NCBI GenBank assembly: GCA_020692565.1
Contig: JAIMKJ010000003.1
Coordinates: 1-64,000, forward strand
Reading direction: 5' to 3'
Source: Thermomonas sp.
Lineage (GTDB): Bacteria; Pseudomonadota; Gammaproteobacteria; Xanthomonadales; Xanthomonadaceae
DNA length: 64,000 nucleotides
The notes beneath the pieces are model-generated. The model made no database searches and was not told the DNA's origin. It saw only the letters and a list, made by a program, of their open reading frames with translations. Positions 44,660 to 52,012 of the stretch are shown here, in pieces. A program made the translations under genes and the position numbers. How positions within the stretch are numbered: position 1 is the stretch's first letter; each line of letters opens with the position of its first letter.

Positions 44660-46651
44660 TCAGGCGTCCTCGGCCTGCACCGGCGTCTTGACCGCCGCGT
44701 CCTTGCCGCCCAGCGACAGCAGCTTCTGCAGCACTTCCTGCACGACCGGGCTCTTGCCGGCGAAGCCTTCGACCGCCTTGCCCACCGACAGCGCCTTGGC
44801 GAAGGAATCGAAGAACGCGCCTTCGCCGCCGACGATATCGATGTTCGCCTTGGACAACGCCGCCGACAGCACTTCGGCCTGCTCGCGCGCGATGTCCTTG
44901 TTGGCCGCGATCGACGCGATCGCCTGCTCGAAGCTCTTCTCCAGCTGCATGCGGAACTCTTCGTGCGCACGCGCCTGATCGCTCAGCGAACCCAGCGCCG
45001 TGAACTTCTCGGTCAGGCCTTCCGCTTCCGAACGATACTTCTCGCGCAGCACTTCGGCTTCCGACAGGCCGCGATCCTTGGTGACCTTGGCCTGTGCGGC
45101 GCCGAGTTGTTCTTCGCCGCGCGCCTGGGCGCTGAGGTTCTCTTCCAGCACCTTGGCTTCGGCCAGTCCCTTGTCCTGCGTGCCCTTGGCCTCGGCGGCC
45201 ATGGTTTCCGCCACCACGCGCGCCTTGACCAGACCTTCCTTTTCCAGCGCTGCCGCGGTGACTTCGCGCACGCGCGCATCGGCGAGACCCGGCGCCGCGC
45301 GCTCGGCTTCGATGCCTTCGGCCATCCGCTTCTTGGCTTCGGCATGCTTGCCCGCGGCTTCCAGTTCGGCCTGCGCGATCACCGTCAACTCCACCGCCTT
45401 GTGCTTGGACGCGGTCTCGTCGGCTTCCGCCTGCTTGACCTGTCGCACCAGTTCTTCCTCGGCCTTGGCCTGCGCGGCGATGACCGCGACCTGCTTCGAT
45501 CGGTCGGCTTCGGAGACTTCGCGCACTTCCTTGATCCGCTCCTCTTCCTGAGCGACCGACTTTTCCACAACGATGCGGTCGCGGATCACGTTCGCGATGT
45601 CCTTGCGCTGGATTTCCAGCGCCTTTTCCTTGTCGATCCTCTGCAGTTCGACTTCGCGCTCGCGCGAGACGATTTCCAGATCCTTGGCGCGGTGCACCTT
45701 CTCGACCTCGATCACCACCGCGCGCTGGCGGTTCTGCTCGGCCACCTCGACTTCGCGCATGCGATTCTGCTCGCGGATGTCCAGCGACTCCTGGGTGGCG
45801 ATGCGCGCCTGCTCGGATTTCAGGCGCTCTTCTTCCTGCACCTTCGCGGTTTCGGCTTCCTCGCGCGCCTGGATGGTGGCGATCTCGCGCTTCTGCCGCG
45901 CTTCGGCATCGGCCTGCTGGCGCTCCAGCGCCAGCATCGCTTCGCGGGTCTCGACGTTCTTCTTGGTGATCGCGAGTTGTTCGTTGCGCTCGAGCTCGTT
46001 GGTGATCACGTTCTGCGCGGCGGTCAGCTCGGTGATCTTGCGGATGCCTTCGGCGTCGAGGATGTTGCTCGGGTCCAGCGACGCCTTCGAGGTCTGTTCG
46101 AGATAGTCGATGGCCACGTCCTCCAGCACATAACCGTTCAGATCGTTGCCGATCACCTCGACGATGCGGTCGCGGAACTCCTGACGATTCTCGAACAGTT
46201 TCACGAAGTCGATCTGTTTGCCCACCGTCTTCAGCGCTTCGGAGAACTTCGCATTGAACAGTTCGTTCACCGCGGCCTTGTCCGACGCGCGCTCCGCACC
46301 GATGGCCTTGGCGACCTTCAGCACGTCCTGGGCGGTTTCGTTGACGCGCAGATAGAACGCGACGGTGATATCGGCGCGCATGTTGTCCCGGCAGATCAGG
46401 CCGTCCTTGCCGCGGCGGTCCACTTCGAGGGTGATGAGCGAGATCTTCATCAACTCCTTCTTGTAGATCACCGGGTACACGATCGCGCCGGTGAAATGCA
46501 CCTTCGGCGACGACGACAAGTCGTTGACGATCAGCGCGGTACCCTGCGGCACCTTGTTGTAGAAGGCCTTGAACATCCCGAGGATGCCCAGCACGCCGAC
46601 GATCAACACGCCCGCACCGATCAATACGCCAATGAGATCCTCAACAGCCAT
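44660..46651 (-). CDS. Flotillin-like SPFH/band-7 protein (YqiK type)
   Basis: 663 residues. One N-terminal membrane helix (about 5-27), an SPFH domain ('YNKVPQGTALIVNDLSSSPK', 'ADITVAFYLRVNETAQDVLK', 'GYVLEDVAIDYLEQTS', about 28-215), and a very long Glu/Ala/Lys-rich flotillin coiled coil (about 215-575) ending in a hydrophobic, Gly-containing tail. Bacterial flotillins organise membrane microdomains and control fluidity. It directly follows the OB-fold membrane protein (75-base gap), the conserved yqiJ-yqiK / yuaF-floT pairing. The ATG at 46651 places the helix at the N-terminus. Confidence 0.92.
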   Translation of the reverse strand: MAVEDLIGVLIGAGVLIVGVLGILGMFKAFYNKVPQGTALIVNDLSSSPKVHFTGAIVYPVIYKKELMKISLITLEVDRRGKDGLICRDNMRADITVAFYLRVNETAQDVLKVAKAIGAERASDKAAVNELFNAKFSEALKTVGKQIDFVKLFENRQEFRDRIVEVIGNDLNGYVLEDVAIDYLEQTSKASLDPSNILDAEGIRKITELTAAQNVITNELERNEQLAITKKNVETREAMLALERQQADAEARQKREIATIQAREEAETAKVQEEERLKSEQARIATQESLDIREQNRMREVEVAEQNRQRAVVIEVEKVHRAKDLEIVSREREVELQRIDKEKALEIQRKDIANVIRDRIVVEKSVAQEEERIKEVREVSEADRSKQVAVIAAQAKAEEELVRQVKQAEADETASKHKAVELTVIAQAELEAAGKHAEAKKRMAEGIEAERAAPGLADARVREVTAAALEKEGLVKARVVAETMAAEAKGTQDKGLAEAKVLEENLSAQARGEEQLGAAQAKVTKDRGLSEAEVLREKYRSEAEGLTEKFTALGSLSDQARAHEEFRMQLEKSFEQAIASIAANKDIAREQAEVLSAALSKANIDIVGGEGAFFDSFAKALSVGKAVEGFAGKSPVVQEVLQKLLSLGGKDAAVKTPVQAEDA

Positions 46652-46726
46652 AGCACGCTCTCCCTCATCAATAACGTGAATCACAACCGGCACGTGATGC
46701 GGCCGGACAATGTTTACAAGTACCCG

Positions 46727-47380
46727 TTACAAACGTTCGAACTCTTCGCCCGTGATCACCCGGTAAGCGTTCTGGTCTTGCAGATATTCGATCAGCACCA
46801 CGCGATCGCCGCGGACGAACTGTCCCGAGTTTTCGGCGCGCACCTGCAGGATCAATCCCGCGCCGCCATCGTCGACCCATGCTTGTCCGTGGGTTTTCGT
46901 GACTTCCGGGCTGCGCACTTCAGCGTAACGGCCGAGCAATGGCCGCTGCGACACCGGCGCGAAGCGACGCAGCATCCGCCGCACCGGCGCCAGCACGATG
47001 CGCGCGACCGGAATCGACAGCAGCAACCCGCCGACGGCAGTGGCGGTATCGGCGACCACGCCGAGCGCGCCCGGCTTCATCCGGCTCAACACATGCAGGT
47101 CGAAGAAATAGCAGAACGTCCAACCGACGATGGCGATGATGGTGAAGACGATCATGATCGGCACGCCGTGCAGGCCGAACTTCATCAGCAGGCCGCTGGC
47201 GCCGCCGTGTTCGGCGCCTTGTGCGCCGTCTCCGCCGAAATCGTCCGGCAACAGGCCGTCGAGCGTGCTGATTTCGAGGATCCCCAGCGCAGACAACAGC
47301 CAGTGCACCGTCACCACGGACAGCAGCACGGTGTAGACCGCGGTCGGAAACGATGTCGCGACTCTCAGAAATTCATCCAT
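46727..47380 (-). CDS. YqiJ-like inner-membrane protein with OB-fold domain
   Basis: 217 residues. Three hydrophobic segments (about 15-35, 75-97 and 105-130), then a soluble OB-fold domain ('LLGRYAEVRSPEVTKTHGQA', 'ENSGQFVRGDRVVLIEYLQD') of the YqiJ/NfeD kind. In E. coli yqiJ precedes the flotillin gene yqiK, and NfeD proteins partner with flotillins generally. GGGGAG lies 7-8 bases before the ATG at 47380. It is third in block 3 and probably modulates the flotillin assembly. Confidence 0.85.
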   Translation of the reverse strand: MDEFLRVATSFPTAVYTVLLSVVTVHWLLSALGILEISTLDGLLPDDFGGDGAQGAEHGGASGLLMKFGLHGVPIMIVFTIIAIVGWTFCYFFDLHVLSRMKPGALGVVADTATAVGGLLLSIPVARIVLAPVRRMLRRFAPVSQRPLLGRYAEVRSPEVTKTHGQAWVDDGGAGLILQVRAENSGQFVRGDRVVLIEYLQDQNAYRVITGEEFERL

Positions 47381-47425
47381 TCGCCAGCTCCCCATCGGCG
47401 CCGCGTGGGCGCCCGTATCGATCGT

Positions 47426-48196
47426 TCAAACATCGTGCTGCTTTTTCAGGCGCGACAGCACCGCTTCGGTGCGGTCCTCGTCGGCGATGATGCCGGCCCG
47501 GCGCAGCTTCGCATCCAGCGCGTCGTCGCCGATGTCATCGCTCATCGTTTCGACCGCTTCGAGCTGCGCGCCGCGTTCCGCCTGGCGGCGCTTGATGCGC
47601 TCCAGCGAATCCAGCGCCGTGCGCACGCGCACGTCGGAGCCCTCTCGACGGTTCGCGACCGCGGCCTGTGCGCGCTGCACGTTTTCGGTCGCGCGCACGG
47701 TATCGACCTGCTGCTTGAGACGATTGATCGTCGCTTCGAGCTGCGCGGCCACTTTGCGCAGATGCGCGATGCCAGCCGCGTATTCCTGCGCCTGGGCGCC
47801 GTGACCGTCGCGCTCGATTTCCAGCAGCGAGATCTTCGCGGCGATCTCGCGCACCAGCGCGTCCTCGCCCGACTTCAGCGCCTTCAGTGCGTAGCCTTCG
47901 TACTCGTCGAGTTTGGCGTTCGCCGCCGCCAGGCGCTCCTGCGCCACCTTGCAGCGCGCCATGGTTTCGGCAAGGGTCGCGCGAACCCGATGCAATTCAT
48001 CGTCGTTGTCGCGGATTTCCTGATCGAGAATCCGCAGCGCCTGGCTCTCGGCGATCGCTTCGCCCAATTCGTTGACACCGCCGCGCACGGCCGCCACCAG
48101 CCGACGCCATAGCGCCGAGGGTTCCGGCGCTTCGGCCTGTGCGGTCGTATCCGTCTGCGCCTTGCGGCGATCGCCGGGCTGGCTCTTCGTACTCAT
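47426..48196 (-). CDS. PspA/IM30 family protein (paralogue 2, YjfJ-like)
   Basis: 256 residues, mostly coiled coil. After a ~25-residue polar leader, the PspA core runs 'LGEAIAESQALRILDQEIRD' then 'LHRVRATLAETMARCKVAQE', with long heptads to about residue 215 and a C-terminal helical hairpin. The N-terminal amphipathic helix is less hydrophobic than in paralogue 1 (14557). Its ATG overlaps the YjfI stop by four bases. The YjfI-then-PspA order matches E. coli yjfI-yjfJ. I infer an envelope-stress scaffold working with the flotillin pair downstream. Confidence 0.82.
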   Translation of the reverse strand: MSTKSQPGDRRKAQTDTTAQAEAPEPSALWRRLVAAVRGGVNELGEAIAESQALRILDQEIRDNDDELHRVRATLAETMARCKVAQERLAAANAKLDEYEGYALKALKSGEDALVREIAAKISLLEIERDGHGAQAQEYAAGIAHLRKVAAQLEATINRLKQQVDTVRATENVQRAQAAVANRREGSDVRVRTALDSLERIKRRQAERGAQLEAVETMSDDIGDDALDAKLRRAGIIADEDRTEAVLSRLKKQHDV

Positions 48197-48846
48197 GCGG
48201 CCACCTGCAGATGCCATTCGTAGGCTTCGGTGGCGCGGATCACGTTGTCGGCCAGGGTTTCGATCTCGAACAGCACGTCGGTCAGCGTGGAAGACGCGCT
48301 GAGCGCGCCGAACATGATGTAGACCGCTTCGCCGTCGATGGTTTCGATGCCCAGCGTGGACAGCGGGAACAGCCTGTGGGTGCGCAGCAGTTCTTCGTTG
48401 AAACGCGCGGTGTCCCGCACCTGCGACACCGGCCACATCATGGCTTCCACCACGATCTGGCGGCCGACCACGGCCATGAACAGCGGCAGGTCGCCGTATT
48501 CGTGCATGGTCAGGTACAGACCGGGCTCGGCGCCGTCGATCAGCTCGATCGAGATCGCACCGTCGCCTACGCCATCGGACGCCGCAAGCGCCGCGTGCAG
48601 CGCGAGCGCCGTCCACAGCGGAGAAGACTGCATCGACATGCCGGACATCACCTGCTCCCGTTGCGTTTCCTGCCTCACGCGCTCCGCCTGCGGGATGGCC
48701 TCCCGGGGCTGGCGCATCCGTCGCTCGATCGCCGCCAGCTCGTCGGCGTACTCGGATAACACCCATAGCTCTTTCTTGATCAACCCCTGCTCGCGCAGGC
48801 GCTCGCGGTGGCGGCGCTGGTAGTAGGCGGAGGATCGACGTTCCAT
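48193..48846 (-). CDS. YjfI-like protein (DUF2170)
   Basis: 217 residues. A strongly basic N-terminal helix ('RRSSAYYQRRHRERLREQGL', then 'ELWVLSEYADELAAIERRM') looks like a small DNA- or RNA-binding element. The C-terminal ~140 residues are DUF2170 ('AISIELIDGAEPGLYLTMHE', 'VVEAMMWPVSQVRDTARFNE', 'FPLSTLGIETIDGEAVYIMF'). YjfI is of unknown function and pairs with a PspA homologue. The ATG at 48846 is chosen because the predicted -10 box lies 7 bases upstream; a longer start would be inside the promoter. It leads block 3 and may regulate it. Confidence 0.8.
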   Translation of the reverse strand: MERRSSAYYQRRHRERLREQGLIKKELWVLSEYADELAAIERRMRQPREAIPQAERVRQETQREQVMSGMSMQSSPLWTALALHAALAASDGVGDGAISIELIDGAEPGLYLTMHEYGDLPLFMAVVGRQIVVEAMMWPVSQVRDTARFNEELLRTHRLFPLSTLGIETIDGEAVYIMFGALSASSTLTDVLFEIETLADNVIRATEAYEWHLQVAA

Positions 48847-48852
48847 GCATGG

Positions 48853-48896
48853 ACGATAAACGTCACATGTGATGGCTGTCAATTACTCACATGTGA
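48853..48896 (-). promoter_or_regulatory. Block 3 promoter with two TCACATGTGA palindromes
   Basis: On the minus strand a consensus -35 TTGACA (48882-48877) and a -10-like TATCGT (48858-48853) are 18 bases apart. A perfect palindrome TCACATGTGA fills the spacer (48863-48872) and an identical one lies just upstream of the -35 (48887-48896), with centres 24 bp apart. The expected transcription start falls at or next to the A of the yjfI ATG (48846), and no Shine-Dalgarno fits between, so the mRNA is probably leaderless. Confidence 0.65.
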
Positions 48897-48942
48897 TATC
48901 CGACAGGCGGTTCGGTCGTGTCGCCCGCCGCCAACGGCCCGG

Positions 48943-48975
48943 AAACGAAAACCCCGGCCGGGGCCGGGGTTTCGG
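48943..48975 (-). terminator. GC hairpin terminator after the small acidic protein gene
   Basis: On the minus strand the stem GAAACCCCGGCC/GGCCGGGGTTTTC is followed by a T-rich stretch (TTTTCGTTT). It begins about 28 bases after the 49003 stop codon and separates it from the block 3 promoter. It is nearly identical to the hairpin at 49273. Confidence 0.75.
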
Positions 48976-49002
48976 AGACACACGGGATGACCGCGAGGCC
49001 GA

Positions 49003-49248
49003 TCAGGCGCTCAGTCCATGCTGCCGACGGGCCTGATCGATGCGGGCCTGGACCCCGGGGTCGACGCCATCGCGCTCGGCACGGGTCAGGATGTTGCCGA
49101 GGACGCGTTTTTCGTCCTCATCGACGGTTTCGTCGCGCAGGGCCAGGGCCAGCAGCTTTTCGAGCTCGGCGAGGTCGAGACGGCCGTCGTCGCTGAACAC
49201 GTGGATGGAAGCGATGGCGATTTCGTGATGGCTGGGCAGTTTCGACAT
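49003..49248 (-). CDS. Small acidic helical protein, TerB-like segment
   Basis: 81 residues, no signal peptide. The core, 'DDGRLDLAELEKLLALALRD' then 'TVDEDEKRVLGNILTRAERD', is helical with acidic D-x-D-E-K turns, reminiscent of TerB or EF-hand-like small proteins. It resembles the first 45 residues of the PLD-family protein at 38480 ('FAELDRLLRESATDAVLDDD' then EKFEL). AGAGGA is 6 bases from the ATG at 49248; the ATG at 49254 is too close. It is flanked by two near-identical hairpin terminators, so it is transcribed separately, or processed, from oleA upstream. Function unknown. Confidence 0.65.
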   Translation of the reverse strand: MSKLPSHHEIAIASIHVFSDDGRLDLAELEKLLALALRDETVDEDEKRVLGNILTRAERDGVDPGVQARIDQARRQHGLSA

Positions 49249-49272
49249 GGGCATTCCTCTGGCGACAAGGGC

Positions 49273-49310
49273 TGAAACGAAAACCCCCGGCCGGGGCCGG
49301 GGGCTGGAGG
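49273..49310 (-). terminator. GC hairpin terminator after oleA
   Basis: Stem CCCCCGGCC/GGCCGGGGG read on the minus strand, followed by TTTTCGTTTC. It lies 40 bases after the oleA stop, between oleA and the small acidic protein gene. Its sequence and tail are almost the same as at 48943. Confidence 0.75.
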
Positions 49311-49349
49311 CTCGACTTTACCGAGCGGCGGAGCCGTCGGGAACCCTGC

Positions 49350-50366
49350 TCACCAGACGACTTCGGCCATCGAGCAGTTCAGACCCGAACCGATGCCGAG
49401 CAGCGCGACGCGGTCGCCCTTCTTCAGGCGGCCCATTTCGCGCAGCTTGCTGAGCACGATCGGCACCGACGCCGGGCCGATGTTGCCGTGCTCGCCGAAG
49501 ATGGTCAGGACTTTCTTCGGGTCGATGCCGAAGGCTTCGACCATGGCCTGGGTGTGGACCTTGCTGACCTGGTGGATGACGAACTCGTCGACCTCTTCCA
49601 CCACCCAGCCCAGCGCGAGCTTGGCGGCGGCGAAAGTCTTGGTCGCCAGCTTCATGCCCTCGATCAGCAGCATCTTGGTGTCGGTGACCATGCGGTCGAG
49701 GTTGCCGCGGCAGAGGCTGTTCCACTGGGTCGCGGCGCGGGTAACGCCGCCGCGATAGCGCGGCGCGCCCGGAGCCAGTTCGGCGCGGGCGAGGACCATG
49801 CCGGCGGCGCCGCAGCCCAGGGTGAGCGTGGCCATTTCGTTGCGGAACTCGTCTTCGGTAAGGTCCGGGCTGGCCATCCGCGCGAGCGTCTTCTCGTAGG
49901 CGAGATTGGCGGTTTCGCCGTCGACGATCAGCGCATAGTCGATTTCGCCGCGTTCGATCATGCGGCTGGCGATGTCCATGCCGTTGAGGAAGGCCAGACA
50001 GGCGTTGGCGACATCGAAGTTCTGGCACATGTCGGAAAGGCCGAGGTTGCCGCTGACGATGCTGGCCGTGGACGGTTCCAGGTAATCGCGGCTGACCGAG
50101 GTATTGACCAGCAGACCGATGCGCGAGGGGTCGATGCCGGCATCGGCCAGCGCCTTCACGCCGGCCAGGGTGGCGGCATCGGACGCTTCCACGCCGTCGT
50201 CCCACAGGCGGCGGGAATGGATGCCGGCGATATCTTCCAGCACGTTCGCCTTGATCCCGAGGCGGTCGAGGGTCGGCTTGAGCCGGGCGTTGATCTCGGC
50301 GGAGGTGAGTTGGCGCGGAGCATCGATGTGCGCCAGGCCGGCGATCGCGACGTGTTGAAACAGCAT
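49350..50366 (-). CDS. oleA: OleA, thiolase-fold acyl-CoA condensing enzyme
   Basis: 338 residues of the thiolase superfamily (FabH-like). Active-site C123 in 'DVANACLAFLNGMDIA', H265 in 'DEFVIHQVSKVHT' and N295 in 'GEHGNIGPASV'. OleA performs head-to-head Claisen condensation of two fatty acyl-CoAs to a 2-alkyl-3-ketoacid, the first step toward long-chain olefins. 'MLFQHVAIAGLAHIDAPRQL' is a typical OleA opening. Its partners OleB, OleC and OleD lie 11-20 kb away on the same strand, with block 3 in between. No strong ribosome-binding site precedes the ATG at 50366. Confidence 0.9.
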   Translation of the reverse strand: MLFQHVAIAGLAHIDAPRQLTSAEINARLKPTLDRLGIKANVLEDIAGIHSRRLWDDGVEASDAATLAGVKALADAGIDPSRIGLLVNTSVSRDYLEPSTASIVSGNLGLSDMCQNFDVANACLAFLNGMDIASRMIERGEIDYALIVDGETANLAYEKTLARMASPDLTEDEFRNEMATLTLGCGAAGMVLARAELAPGAPRYRGGVTRAATQWNSLCRGNLDRMVTDTKMLLIEGMKLATKTFAAAKLALGWVVEEVDEFVIHQVSKVHTQAMVEAFGIDPKKVLTIFGEHGNIGPASVPIVLSKLREMGRLKKGDRVALLGIGSGLNCSMAEVVW

Positions 50367-50684
50367 GAGGTGTTCAGCCGTAAAACAGACAGGAACCGTA
50401 TAGGTTACCGGCTTCCATGCCCCAGCGCATGCAAAAAGCGGGCGCAACCCGCATTTCCGGTATTCCGGAGCCGTGCAGGGCCCGTGCCGGTGCCTGAACA
50501 GGACGATCCGGGCCGTCGGAAGCCCCGTTTTCCGGGGCTGGGCCGGGCGGGAGGCGTCCGCGAAGCACGCTCGGCCCATGTCCATCGGCCCATGCCAGGC
50601 GGATCGGGGCTGGCTCACACTCGCGGCTTTGCCGCACCGCCATAGGCGCGCGGCGCCCCCGACCAGGCTCAGGAGACAGACTCG
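50367..50684. other. Gene-free divergent control region of oleA and the 131-residue protein
   Basis: 318 bases. No coherent protein is encoded. A perfect hairpin AGCCCCG/CGGGGCT with loop TTTTC lies at 50521-50537. A TATACG near 50390 (minus strand) could be the oleA -10 box, but I see no -35 at a suitable distance. Confidence 0.45.
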
Positions 50685-51080
50685 ATGGCACGGCTGATCG
50701 TTGATGCGGTATCGCAGGAATCCAAATCCGTCCATGACGACAGCTACGTGCTGCTGCTGTTCGTCTCGGTGTCGCAGGCCGACACCGGCGCGCCGGTCAA
50801 CGGTCTGGGTCACGAACATTTCAAGGTGTGCTCGCCGCTGGGCGCGGTCTTCGAGATCAATATCCTGGGCAGCCAGGAAGTGGACTGGGAGCCCGCCGAC
50901 ACCGAGGCCGCCGGCTGTTACAGCCTGCGGATCGTGCGCAAGTGGGCGCACAGCGGCGAGTTGAGCGAGTGGAACAAGCTCGAATCCTCGTGCTTCGGGC
51001 TGCAGGTGCATGCGCCCGGCGAACACGGCGTCGTCCACATGGGCCAGACGGCGCTGCGGCTGGAAAGTCTGACGCGCTGA
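50685..51080 (+). CDS. Conserved-looking small protein of unknown function
   Basis: 131 residues, no signal peptide or membrane segment. It has an alternating beta-strand pattern ('SYVLLLFVSVSQADTG', 'FKVCSPLGAVFEINILGSQE', 'GCYSLRIVRKWAHSGE'), which suggests a small beta-sandwich. I do not recognise a family. AGGAG lies 11 bases before the ATG at 50685. It stands alone, convergent with the zinc-ribbon protein gene (two bases between their stops). Confidence 0.65.
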   Translation: MARLIVDAVSQESKSVHDDSYVLLLFVSVSQADTGAPVNGLGHEHFKVCSPLGAVFEINILGSQEVDWEPADTEAAGCYSLRIVRKWAHSGELSEWNKLESSCFGLQVHAPGEHGVVHMGQTALRLESLTR

Positions 51081-51082
51081 GG

Positions 51083-52003
51083 CTATTTCGCCGAATGTCG
51101 CCAGGCCTCTTCGGCCGCACGGCGCACGTGTGCGTCGGAATGGCTGCGGAAGCGCTCGCACCATCGTCGTTGCTCTGCATCTTCGACTGGCGATGCCGCG
51201 AGCAACCACGGCAGACGCGCCAGTCGATGAGGATCGTCGCGGCGCCATTCCGTCGCGATCACGGTGTTCCAGAAATCCACTGACTGCGCACCGAGGCGAT
51301 CCCTCAGCGCTCCGGCGTGCCCGGTGTCGAGCCACAGTTCCAGCGCCCAACCCGCTTCGGAGGCCGGCAGGCACTCGCCGAGCGCCGCGAGCGAGGCGCG
51401 GCGCGCTTCGTAATCCCAGCCTCCCCAGCGCTTGGGCATCGGCATCGCAGCCCAGGCTTTGAGCCGTTCGACGGCCCGGGCGCCGCCCCAGAGACCAAGC
51501 GTTGCGATGGCGGTGGTGCGCACGCCCCACCATTTGTTGGCGAGCGCGTCGTCGATCTCGCGCCAAGCGGCCTCATCGGGCGGATGATTGCCCAGCGCGC
51601 GCACGCGGGCGCAAAGTTCGCGCAGAACATTGCCGCCAGGGCGATCGTTCGCGACGCGACGCGCGCGTCGACACGGCAGGCAGCGTACGGCACGGCTGTC
51701 GATCGGCCCGAGGGCGGTTTCGTACCACCATTTCTGCTGTTTCGCGGTCCAGACCTGTTCTTCGCCGCAGTCGCGGCACGTGAACGCCGCATCGACGTAG
51801 TGCTCTGGCAACTGGCCGCAGGTGTTGTTGTGGCGCGCCAGCAGCGTGCGATCGGCTGGCACGACGCCTGCATGCCGGGTCGTGCCATGCTCGGCCCAGC
51901 GCACATCGGGCGATCGCAGATCGGACTGCAGCCGACTCGCACGCTCCAATCGCTTCTGTTTGATTTCGGCGCGGCGCTGCTTATCGCTTTTGCGCTGGCT
52001 CAT
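51083..52003 (-). CDS. Zinc-ribbon protein with C-terminal helical-repeat region
   Basis: 306 residues. After a basic N-terminus, a zinc-ribbon (about 68-112) has CxxC pairs in 'AAFTCRDCGEEQVWTAKQQK' and 'RCLPCRRAR', the layout of the 'probable zinc-ribbon' family found in several bacterial proteins. The remainder (about 135-306) is Trp/Arg/Ala-rich and helical, resembling HEAT-type repeats ('WWGVRTTAIATLGLWGGARA', 'DAHVRRAAEEAWRHSAK'). It is probably a cytoplasmic adaptor or nucleic-acid-binding protein. It follows the DUF4156 lipoprotein gene by 9 bases. Confidence 0.7.
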   Translation of the reverse strand: MSQRKSDKQRRAEIKQKRLERASRLQSDLRSPDVRWAEHGTTRHAGVVPADRTLLARHNNTCGQLPEHYVDAAFTCRDCGEEQVWTAKQQKWWYETALGPIDSRAVRCLPCRRARRVANDRPGGNVLRELCARVRALGNHPPDEAAWREIDDALANKWWGVRTTAIATLGLWGGARAVERLKAWAAMPMPKRWGGWDYEARRASLAALGECLPASEAGWALELWLDTGHAGALRDRLGAQSVDFWNTVIATEWRRDDPHRLARLPWLLAASPVEDAEQRRWCERFRSHSDAHVRRAAEEAWRHSAK

Positions 52004-52012
52004 GGCGTCCGC

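Noticed and set aside
39192..44978. Plus-strand open frame of about 1900 codons opposite the giant ATPase gene
   Set aside because: Antisense shadow caused by codon bias; composition is Arg/His/Gln-rich, whereas the minus strand has clear AAA motifs.
44537..48112. Plus-strand frame of about 1190 codons across the flotillin, YqiJ-like and PspA genes
   Set aside because: It spans several well-supported minus-strand genes and has no motif of its own.
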